A stretch of 12,174 nt of DNA, from the NCBI GenBank assembly GCA_017480395.1, contig JAFVAS010000039.1, positions 1 to 12,174 on the forward strand, read 5' to 3'. Positions within the stretch are counted from its first letter, which is position 1, and the number at the start of each line of letters is the position of its first letter. The DNA is from Oscillospiraceae bacterium (lineage in GTDB: Bacteria > Bacillota > Clostridia > Oscillospirales > Oscillospiraceae). The position numbers and the translations under genes are program-made. Below the pieces are notes generated by a model, which was not told where the DNA came from, did no database searches, and was given only the letters and a program-made list of their open reading frames with translations. Shown in pieces: positions 6,658-12,174 of the stretch.

Positions 6658-6659
6658 GC

Positions 6660-7478
6660 TCAATCCTCGCAGCGGGTCAGGATCTCCGGCCCGTTCTCGG
6701 TGATGAGAATGGTGTTTTCGTAATGTGCCGCGAGCTTGTGGTCGGCGGTCATGGGCACGGCCCACCCATCCGGCATCCACTTGTTCCGGATGTCCGCCGT
6801 TCCGGCGCACACCATCGGCTCCACGCAGATGACCATGTTGGGGACCAGGCGCTCATTCCTGCCCTTCTCCGGCACATAGTTGGGTACCTCGGGATCCTCG
6901 TGGACGCTGTGGCCGATGCCGTGTCCGGTGTATTCCCGCACCAGGCCGTAGCCAAAGCTCTCCGCGTAGGTCTGCACGGCCCGAGAAATATCATGCACCC
7001 GATTGCCCGGCCGCGCCTGCTCGAAGCCCTTCCAGAAGGACTGTTCGGTCACTTCGATCAGCTGCCTCGCCTCGTCGGAGATCTCTCCGCAGGCGAAGGT
7101 GGCGCAGCAGTCGCCGTGGTAGCCCAGGCCGCCGGTGGCGGCCTTGTTTTTGTCGAGCTTGTAGTCGCCGATACAGGCGCCCACGTCCACGGAAACGATG
7201 TCTCCCTCCTTCAGCTTGTAGCCGCTGGGGACGCCGTGGATGATCTCGTCGTTGATCGAGATGCAGCAGGAGCCCTTGAAGCCGTACAGGTGATAGAAGG
7301 ACGGATAGCCGCCGTGCTTCTTGATGAATTTCTCGACCTCGTGGTCGATCTCCCGAGTGGTGATCCCGGGCTGGATCAGCGTGCCGGCGTAGGCTCTCGC
7401 CTGCGCTGTCAGCCGCCCCGCTTTGCGCATCAGGTCGATCTGGTGCGGGGTAAACGACACGCAATTGCCCTTGATCAT
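6660..7478 (-). CDS. map: Type I methionine aminopeptidase
   Basis: Removes the initiator methionine from new proteins, using two metal ions. The 272-residue product has the pita-bread fold with all five metal ligands: D98 in VSVDVG, D123 in YHGD, H186 in GHGIG, E220 in VEPM and E254 in ENTI, plus H81 at the substrate site. Between D98 and D123 there is a loop about 14 residues longer than in typical type Ia enzymes (CIGDYKLDKNKAATGGLG, 102-119). Cysteines are frequent (CC at 71-72 and 124-125). The ATG overlaps the adk stop by ATGA. The adk-map order is standard in this cluster. The enzyme should be active. Confidence 0.95.
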   Translation of the reverse strand: MIKGNCVSFTPHQIDLMRKAGRLTAQARAYAGTLIQPGITTREIDHEVEKFIKKHGGYPSFYHLYGFKGSCCISINDEIIHGVPSGYKLKEGDIVSVDVGACIGDYKLDKNKAATGGLGYHGDCCATFACGEISDEARQLIEVTEQSFWKGFEQARPGNRVHDISRAVQTYAESFGYGLVREYTGHGIGHSVHEDPEVPNYVPEKGRNERLVPNMVICVEPMVCAGTADIRNKWMPDGWAVPMTADHKLAAHYENTILITENGPEILTRCED

Positions 7479-8107
7479 TCGCCCAGAACCTCCATGATGA
7501 CCCGGTTGGTCTCCTCAATGGAGGGCTGGTTCTGGATGCTCTTCAGCACCCCGCGCGCGGCGTAGAAGTCCTTGAGGGGCTCGGTCTCCTGGTGATAGGT
7601 CACCAGGCGGGCCTTGACGGTCTCGGGCTTGTCGTCCTTGCGCTGCTGCAGCACCTCTCCGCACTTGTCGCAGATGCCCGCTGCCTTCGGGGGAGCCGCC
7701 ACGATGTGGTAGGTGGCTCCGCACTTCACGCAGGTGCGGCGTCCGGTCATGCGCTGCTCGATCTCCTCATCGGAGATCTCGATGGAGACGACTGCGTCAA
7801 AGTGAACGCCGGCGGCCTCCAGGGCCTCCGCCTGAGCGATGGTGCGGGGCACACCGTCGAGGATATACCCATTGGCACAATCGTCCTCGGCCAGCCGCTC
7901 CGTGATGACGCCGATGATGACGTCATCCGGAACCAGCTTGCCGGCGTCCATATATTCCTTGGCCTTCAGTCCCACAGGGGTGCCGTTGGCGACGGCGGCC
8001 CGGAGAATGTTGCCGGTGGAAATGGTGGGAATGTTCAGCTTCTTGCTGATGATCTCAGCCTGCGTGCCTTTACCGGCGCCGGGGGCGCCCAAAAGAATCA
8101 GCTTCAT
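7475..8107 (-). CDS. adk: Adenylate kinase (zinc-lid form)
   Basis: Converts ATP and AMP to two ADP in the cytosol. The 210-residue product has the P-loop GAPGAGKGT (7-15), the AMP-binding STGNILR (30-36), the DGVPRT segment (84-89; most relatives have DGFPRT) and a long LID with four zinc-binding cysteines C126, C129, C146 and C149 in CVKC and CDKC. The long-lid zinc form is normal for Gram-positive bacteria. The ATG at 8107 has AGGAGG upstream, fused to the secY stop (TAAGGAGG). Its stop overlaps the map start by four bases. Confidence 0.97.
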   Translation of the reverse strand: MKLILLGAPGAGKGTQAEIISKKLNIPTISTGNILRAAVANGTPVGLKAKEYMDAGKLVPDDVIIGVITERLAEDDCANGYILDGVPRTIAQAEALEAAGVHFDAVVSIEISDEEIEQRMTGRRTCVKCGATYHIVAAPPKAAGICDKCGEVLQQRKDDKPETVKARLVTYHQETEPLKDFYAARGVLKSIQNQPSIEETNRVIMEVLGE

Positions 8108-8119
8108 CTGAAATCCTCC

Positions 8120-9421
8120 TTACTCCAAAAAGCCCTTGTAGTGCCGCATCATCATCTGGGCCTCCAGCGCCTTCTGGGTCTCCAGAGCGACGGAGACGAC
8201 GATCAGCACGGAGGTGCCGCCGATGGCCAGGTAGCTGGCGCCGATGATGGCACCGGTCACGATGGGCAGGATGGCGATGATGGACAGGTAGAGCGCGCCG
8301 AACATGGTGATCTTGCTGAGCACCTTGGACAGGAATTCAACCGTCGGACGGCCGGGGCGGTAGCCGGGGATAAAGCCGCCCTGCTTCTTCAGGTTGTTCG
8401 CCACCTCGACGGGGTTGAACTGGATGGTCGCGTAGAAATAGCTGAAGCCGATGATCAGCAGGAAATACACGATGCAGTACAGCACGCTGGTGGTGTCAAA
8501 CGCCCTCATGAAGGCGCTGTTCTGCCAGCGGGGCACAAAGGCCGCGATGGTGGCGGGGATGGAGGCAATGGTCTGGGCGAAGATGATGGGCAGAACGCCG
8601 GACATATTCACCTTCATCGGGATGTTGGTGGAGTTGCCGCCCATCATCTTCCGGCCCACCACCCGCTTGGCATACTGCACGCGGATGCGGCGCTCAGCCA
8701 GGGTGATGAAGACGACGAAGACGACCAGGGCAAGCATGCCAACCAGGATGCCCACAGCGCCCACGGGGTGGATGCGCAGGACATTGTCTCCGGTGGCCCC
8801 GGTGGCCCAGTTGCGGATACCCATATAGATATAGTAGACCGCGTTGGGAATCCGGGAGACGATACCGGCGAACAGGATGATGGAGATGCCGTTGCCGATG
8901 CCGAACTCGGTGATCTGCTCGCCCAGCCACATGGTGAAGGCGGAGCCGGCGGTGAACACCAGGATGATGACGATGGCGGGCCAGACGCCGTTGTCGCTCA
9001 GGAAGCCCTGAGACCGGCACAGCATGTAGTAGCCAAAGGCCTGGAGCAGGCCGATGGCCACGGTGGCGTACCGGGTGATGGCGGCGATCTTCTTGCGGCC
9101 CTCCTCGCCCTCGTCCTTCGCCATGCGCTCCAGGGCGGGGATGGCGATGGTCAGCAGCTGGATGATGATGGAGCTGTTGATATAGGGCTGGATGCCCAGG
9201 GCGAGCATGGTGGCGCGGCCAAAGGCGCCGCCGCTCATGACGTTCATCATGCCCAGGATGGTGGCAGAGGCGCTGGTGAAATAGGCGCTCAGGAGCTCGG
9301 TGTCCACATAGGGGACGGGAATGTTGTTGCCGAGGCGGAAGATCAGCACGATGAACGCGGTCATCAGCAGCTTCTTCCGCAGCTCAGGGATCTTCCATGC
9401 GTTGCGGATGGTCTCCAGCAT
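8120..9421 (-). CDS. secY: Preprotein translocase subunit SecY
   Basis: The channel subunit of the Sec translocon in the cytoplasmic membrane, working with SecE, SecG and SecA. The 433-residue product has ten hydrophobic segments (about 18-36, 69-92, 115-135, 148-168, 176-192, 219-240, 273-294, 312-331, 371-392, 396-412), the plug region around 58-72, the signature GIQPYINSSIIIQLL (76-90), and the cytoplasmic loop with GYRPGRPT (353-360) that contacts SecA and the ribosome. Length is normal. The start is one base after the rplO stop (TGAGATG), with GAGG inside rplO, so the two are coupled. Confidence 0.98.
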   Translation of the reverse strand: MLETIRNAWKIPELRKKLLMTAFIVLIFRLGNNIPVPYVDTELLSAYFTSASATILGMMNVMSGGAFGRATMLALGIQPYINSSIIIQLLTIAIPALERMAKDEGEEGRKKIAAITRYATVAIGLLQAFGYYMLCRSQGFLSDNGVWPAIVIILVFTAGSAFTMWLGEQITEFGIGNGISIILFAGIVSRIPNAVYYIYMGIRNWATGATGDNVLRIHPVGAVGILVGMLALVVFVVFITLAERRIRVQYAKRVVGRKMMGGNSTNIPMKVNMSGVLPIIFAQTIASIPATIAAFVPRWQNSAFMRAFDTTSVLYCIVYFLLIIGFSYFYATIQFNPVEVANNLKKQGGFIPGYRPGRPTVEFLSKVLSKITMFGALYLSIIAILPIVTGAIIGASYLAIGGTSVLIVVSVALETQKALEAQMMMRHYKGFLE

Positions 9422-9422
9422 C

Positions 9423-9860
9423 TCAGATCACCTCAGCCTTTCCTCCTGCGGCTTCGATCTTCTCCTTGGCGGAAGCGGAAAAGGCGGAGGCCTTGACAGT
9501 GAGCTTCTTGGTGATCTCACCATTGCCGAGGATTTTTACGCCGTACTCGCACTTGGACAGCACGCCGGCGTCCAGCAGAGCCTGGGCGTCCACGGTGGCG
9601 CCGTCCTCAAACCGGTCGAGCGCGGACACGTTGATGGCGGTCAGGGGCTTGGCAAAGATGTTGTTGAAGCCCCGCTTGGGCAGGCGGCGGGCCAGAGGCA
9701 TCTGGCCACCCTCAAAGCCGATGCGGGTGTGGCCGCTGCGGGCGATCTGGCCCTTGTGGCCCTTGCCGGCGGTCTTGCCGTTGCCGGAGCCGTGACCGCG
9801 GCCCTTGCGCTTGGCGGTGAAGGTGGAACCGGCGGCGGGAGACAGTTCAGACAGATTCAT
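9423..9860 (-). CDS. rplO: 50S ribosomal protein L15
   Basis: L15 is a late-assembly large-subunit protein. The 145-residue product has the glycine/arginine/lysine-rich N-terminal extension with KGRGHGSGNGKTAGKGHKGQ (19-38), then FEGGQMPLARRLPKRGF (49-65) and a globular C-terminus. This is the usual length and layout. AGGAGG precedes the ATG at 9860 and directly follows the rpmD stop (TAAGGAGG type junction through a 15-base gap). Confidence 0.97.
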   Translation of the reverse strand: MNLSELSPAAGSTFTAKRKGRGHGSGNGKTAGKGHKGQIARSGHTRIGFEGGQMPLARRLPKRGFNNIFAKPLTAINVSALDRFEDGATVDAQALLDAGVLSKCEYGVKILGNGEITKKLTVKASAFSASAKEKIEAAGGKAEVI

Positions 9861-9875
9861 AACCGTTGCACCTCC

Positions 9876-10058
9876 TTACTCTTCCTCGGTCACCTGGATC
9901 AGGTAACCGATCTGGGCGATCTTGCCCTTGGTCTGGGCGTTGTCGGGCTGAACGGTGGTGTCACCGATCTTGCGCAGGCCCAGAGAGGCAGCCGTGGCGA
10001 TGTGCTTCGCGTGGCGCCCGTTGAGGCTCTTGACGAGCTTAATGTTCAGATTAGCCAT
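9876..10058 (-). CDS. rpmD: 50S ribosomal protein L30
   Basis: A 60-residue large-subunit protein with the short form of L30 found in bacteria: MANLNIKLVKSLNGRHAKH..., then ATAASLGLRKIGDTTVQPDN (22-41), a highly typical core, and a hydrophilic end. It lies between rpsE and rplO as in nearly all bacteria. A GGAGGG site precedes the ATG at 10058. Confidence 0.97.
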   Translation of the reverse strand: MANLNIKLVKSLNGRHAKHIATAASLGLRKIGDTTVQPDNAQTKGKIAQIGYLIQVTEEE

Positions 10059-10072
10059 TTCGGGAACCCTCC

Positions 10073-10576
10073 TTACAGAATCTCGTCCACGCTCTTGCCG
10101 CGGGTCTGGGCGACCTGCTCAGGCGTGCGGAGCGCCTTCAGGCCCTCGAAAGTGGCACGGACGACGTTCTGGGGGTTGTTGGAGCGCAGGCACTTGGTAC
10201 GGATGTCGCTGATGCCCGCCGCCTCCATCACGGAACGGACGGGGCCGCCGGCGATAACGCCGGTGCCGGAGGGCGCGGGCTTGAGCAGCACGCTGCCGGC
10301 GGAGAAGCGGCCGATGACCTCGTGGGGGATGGTGGTGCCCGCCAGGGAGATGGTGATCATGTTCTTCTTGGCGTCCTCGATGCCCTTGCGGATCGCCTCG
10401 GGCACCTCAGCGGCCTTGCCCAGACCGAAGCCGACGCGGCCCTTGCCGTCGCCGACGACCATCAGAGCGGAGAACTTCATCACGCGACCGCCCTTGACGT
10501 TCTTGCTGACGCGGTTCAGATAGACGACCTTCTCAATCAGTTCGTCCTTCTTCTGATCTCTATCAAATCTAGCCAT
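10073..10576 (-). CDS. rpsE: 30S ribosomal protein S5
   Basis: S5 lies behind the decoding centre and affects fidelity and helicase activity at the mRNA entry. The 167-residue product has the N-terminal double-stranded-RNA-binding-like domain, including VSKNVKGGRVMKFSA (23-37), which is the loop where spectinomycin-resistance changes fall in other bacteria and which looks wild type, followed by VVGDGKGRVGFGLGKA (40-55) and the C-terminal domain with GIRDIRTKCLRSNNPQN-like sequence. Normal length. GGAGG precedes the ATG at 10576. Confidence 0.97.
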   Translation of the reverse strand: MARFDRDQKKDELIEKVVYLNRVSKNVKGGRVMKFSALMVVGDGKGRVGFGLGKAAEVPEAIRKGIEDAKKNMITISLAGTTIPHEVIGRFSAGSVLLKPAPSGTGVIAGGPVRSVMEAAGISDIRTKCLRSNNPQNVVRATFEGLKALRTPEQVAQTRGKSVDEIL

Positions 10577-10594
10577 TGTGGTTTCCTCCTCCCC

Positions 10595-10954
10595 TTAAAA
10601 GTCCAGGCCGCCCTCGCGGGCGCCTTCGGCCAGAGCCTGCACACGACCGTGGTAGATATAGCCGCCGCGGTCGAACACCACGGTGTCAATCCCCTTGGCC
10701 TTGCAGCGCTCGGCAACCAGCTTGCCGACCTTGCGAGCGGCCTCGATGTTGCCGCCCTTGCCTTCAAACTCCTTATCCAGGGAGGACGCGGAGACCAGGG
10801 TCACGCCGGCGACATCGTCGATGACCTGGGCGTAGATGTTGGTCTCGCTGCGGAATACATTCAGGCGGGGTCTCTCGGGCGTGCCGGAGATCTTGCCGCG
10901 CACACGCTTGTGACGCTTCAGACGCTGAGCGTTGGTATTGGGTCTTTTAATCAT
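10595..10954 (-). CDS. rplR: 50S ribosomal protein L18
   Basis: L18 binds 5S rRNA with L5 and L25 in the central protuberance. The 119-residue product has the basic N-terminal tail with RLKRHKRVRGKISGT (12-26), RPRLNVFRSETNIYAQVIDD (28-47), the GKLVAERCKAKGI stretch and the conserved FDRGGYIYHGRVQALAEGAREGGL end. AGGAGG precedes the ATG at 10954 and is joined to the rplF stop region with an 17-base gap. Confidence 0.97.
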   Translation of the reverse strand: MIKRPNTNAQRLKRHKRVRGKISGTPERPRLNVFRSETNIYAQVIDDVAGVTLVSASSLDKEFEGKGGNIEAARKVGKLVAERCKAKGIDTVVFDRGGYIYHGRVQALAEGAREGGLDF

Positions 10955-10971
10955 TTAGGCACACCTCCTTA

Positions 10972-11520
10972 TTACTTCTTCTTGGCGCCGGTCTTGCCTT
11001 CCTTGCGGCGGATGACCTCATCGGCGTACTTGATGCCCTTGCCCTTATAGGGCTCCGGCGGACGGATGGAACGGACCTCGGCGGCGAACTGACCGACCTT
11101 CTGCTTGTCGCAGCCAGACACGATGATCTTGTTGGGGTCGGGCACTTCCAGGGAGATCTCGTCGGTCTCGTCGACAAAGACCTGGTGGGAATAGCCCACG
11201 TTCAGCACGACCTGCTTGCCCTGCTTGGCGGCACGATAGCCGATGCCGTTGATCTCCAGCTCCTTCTTGAAGCCGTCGGTCACGCCGACCACCATGTTAT
11301 GCAGCAGGCTGCGGGTCAGACCGTGGAGGGAGCGGCTCTCCTTCAGGTCATTGGGGCGGGAAACGGTCAGCTCCGCGCCCTCCACCTTGATGGTGAGGAT
11401 GGGGCTGAAGGTCTGGGTCAGGGTGCCCTTGGGGCCCTTGACGGTGACCACATTGCCGTCAGCGACAGTCACGGTGACGCCGGCGGGGATGGCCACGGGA
11501 ATTCTACCAATTCTGGACAT
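10972..11520 (-). CDS. rplF: 50S ribosomal protein L6
   Basis: L6 sits near the sarcin-ricin loop and the factor-binding site. The 182-residue product shows the internal duplication of the family: first half MSRIGRIPVAIPAGVTV with VKGPKGTL (32-39), second half with NGIGYRAAKQGKQVVLNVGYSH (90-111), then RSIRPPEPYKGKGIKY near the end and a lysine-rich tail. Normal length. GGAGG precedes the ATG at 11520, and the gap from rpsH is 16 bases. Confidence 0.97.
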   Translation of the reverse strand: MSRIGRIPVAIPAGVTVTVADGNVVTVKGPKGTLTQTFSPILTIKVEGAELTVSRPNDLKESRSLHGLTRSLLHNMVVGVTDGFKKELEINGIGYRAAKQGKQVVLNVGYSHQVFVDETDEISLEVPDPNKIIVSGCDKQKVGQFAAEVRSIRPPEPYKGKGIKYADEVIRRKEGKTGAKKK

Positions 11521-11536
11521 AATTCGCGTATCCTCC

Positions 11537-11932
11537 TTACCAAACGAAAGCCAGGACTTCGCCGCCGATGTGCTGCGCCCGCGCAGCCTTGTCGGTCATG
11601 ACGCCCTTAGAGGTGGAGACGATGGCAATGCCGAGGCCGCGCAGAACGCGGGGCAGCTCATCGGCGCCGGCATAGACCCGCAGACCGGGCTTGGAGACGC
11701 GGCGCAGGCCGGTGATGACCTTCTCGTTGCCATTGTACTTCAGGGTGATGCGGATGACGCCCTGGGTGCCGTCGTCGATCAGCTGGAAGTTCTTGATATA
11801 GCCCTCGTCCAGCAGGATCTGCGCGATGGCCTTCTTCATGTTGGAAGCGGGCACATCCACGGTGGGATGCTTCGCCGTGTTCGCGTTGCGAATGCGGGTG
11901 AGCATATCCGCGATGGGATCAGTGATATGCAT
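11537..11932 (-). CDS. rpsH: 30S ribosomal protein S8
   Basis: S8 binds the central domain of 16S rRNA early in assembly. In E. coli it also represses the spc operon. The 131-residue product has MHITDPIADMLTRIRNAN (1-18) and the C-terminal RNA-binding region with RVLRGLGIAIVSTSKGVMTD (94-113). Length is normal. The ATG at 11932 has AAAGGAGGT about 8 bases upstream. Upstream lies an unusually long and highly structured spacer instead of the short gap expected after rpsN. Confidence 0.97.
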   Translation of the reverse strand: MHITDPIADMLTRIRNANTAKHPTVDVPASNMKKAIAQILLDEGYIKNFQLIDDGTQGVIRITLKYNGNEKVITGLRRVSKPGLRVYAGADELPRVLRGLGIAIVSTSKGVMTDKAARAQHIGGEVLAFVW

Positions 11933-11956
11933 GGATTTTGACCTCCTTTATAGGTT

Positions 11957-12110
11957 ACAGACGGTTGGTCTGTTAAAGATACCAGGGTATCATGGGAATG
12001 TAAGCTGTAAGCTTTTAATGACTGCACGCGGGATTCGATCCCCGCGCCAATTTTGAAGCTCCAGCCCCGTGTTCCCATGACTTCTGGCATCAGGTTGACA
12101 TGCTGGGAAG
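11957..12110 (-). repeat. Compound palindromic/structured element in the rpsN-rpsH spacer
   Basis: In the 189-base gap (11933-12121) stems follow one another with almost no spacing. The centre is a 91-base imperfect palindrome: TCATGGGAA (11990-11998) with TTCCCATGA (12072-12080), then AGCTT (12010-12014) with AAGCT (12056-12060), then CGCGGG (12027-12032) with CCCGCG (12041-12046). All three arm pairs share a centre at about 12035. On one side is CTTC-GCAT / ATGC-GAAG (12081-12110), on the other ATACC/GGTAT (11979-11990) and ACAGAC/GTCTGT (11957-11973). The innermost loop, ATTCGATC, resembles a tRNA T-arm, but no tRNA can be folded. It may be a small non-coding mobile repeat or an RNA element read with the operon; sequence alone cannot decide. 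Confidence 0.55.
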
Positions 12111-12121
12111 AAGCGGTCGGA

Positions 12122-12174
12122 TTACCAGGACGCCTTCTTCACGCCGGGGATCTGGCCCTTGTAGGCCAGCTCAC
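12122..12174 (-). CDS. rpsN: 30S ribosomal protein S14 type Z, C-terminal end
   Basis: Only the last 16 complete codons and the TAA stop lie in the window; the gene continues past the right edge. They read ELAYKGQIPGVKKASW, the classic C-terminus of the short zinc-binding S14 (about 61 residues; also called rpsZ). The zinc cysteines are outside the window. It belongs to the small-subunit head and precedes rpsH, as in all spc operons, though here the gap to rpsH is unusually long. Confidence 0.93.
   Translation of the reverse strand, partial: ELAYKGQIPGVKKASW

Noticed and set aside
7592..9496. 634-codon open frame on the plus strand
   Set aside because: It is antisense to adk, secY and part of rplO. 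The product is Asp/Gly/His-rich with no recognisable domain, as expected for an antisense shadow.
12000..12071. A tRNA gene in the rpsN-rpsH gap
   Set aside because: A T-arm-like stem is present, but its loop is 8 bases, it lies in the middle instead of near the 3' end, and no acceptor, D or anticodon arms can be placed around it on either strand.
11836..12090. 84-codon minus-strand frame covering the rpsN-rpsH spacer
   Set aside because: It runs out of frame into rpsH, has no good ribosome binding site and no family resemblance; the spacer is better described by its inverted repeats.
1..12174. CRISPR arrays, insertion sequences, phage genes or rRNA
   Set aside because: No direct-repeat arrays, transposase or phage-like frames, or rRNA-like stretches were seen.

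Overview
The window is a stretch of a Gram-positive, clearly Clostridia-type chromosome. It is GC-rich, with strong AGGAGG ribosome binding sites, a type-Z S14 tail, a zinc-free S4, a zinc-lid adenylate kinase, and a KOW-domain protein between map and infA. Gene content and protein style suggest the Oscillospiraceae (the Flavonifractor / Lawsonibacter / Intestinimonas neighbourhood), but that placement is an inference from memory, not from a search.

Almost everything is on the minus strand, so transcription runs from high to low coordinates. From 12174 down to 3042 lies the second half of the ribosomal protein supercluster: rpsN (3' end only), rpsH, rplF, rplR, rpsE, rpmD, rplO, secY, adk, map, a KOW-domain protein, infA, rpmJ, rpsM, rpsK, rpsD, rpoA, rplQ. 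Genes are tightly packed, with 4-base or 8-base overlaps at adk/map and KOW/infA, and the run ends at a strong intrinsic terminator (2972-3017). Together these genes supply small- and large-subunit proteins, the Sec channel, AMP/ADP balance, N-terminal methionine removal, initiation factor 1 and the RNA polymerase alpha subunit.

Downstream, from 2883 to 104 on the same strand, is a separate two-gene operon for an OmpR-type response regulator and a multi-pass membrane histidine kinase. They overlap by ATGA and have their own terminator (64-92). A second, plus-strand terminator (14-48) shows that a convergent gene ends just outside the left edge.

Two things are out of line with an otherwise routine region. 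First, rpsM (ribosomal protein S13) carries an in-frame TAA at codon 35 in a gene that is otherwise full length and well conserved. Second, the rpsN-rpsH spacer is about 190 bp long and holds a 91-base, symmetrically nested imperfect palindrome flanked directly by further hairpins, which no gene explains. Smaller points are a structured 135-base spacer between infA and rpmJ, a TTG start for infA, a 14-residue insertion in methionine aminopeptidase, and a perfect hairpin just before the rpoA ribosome binding site.
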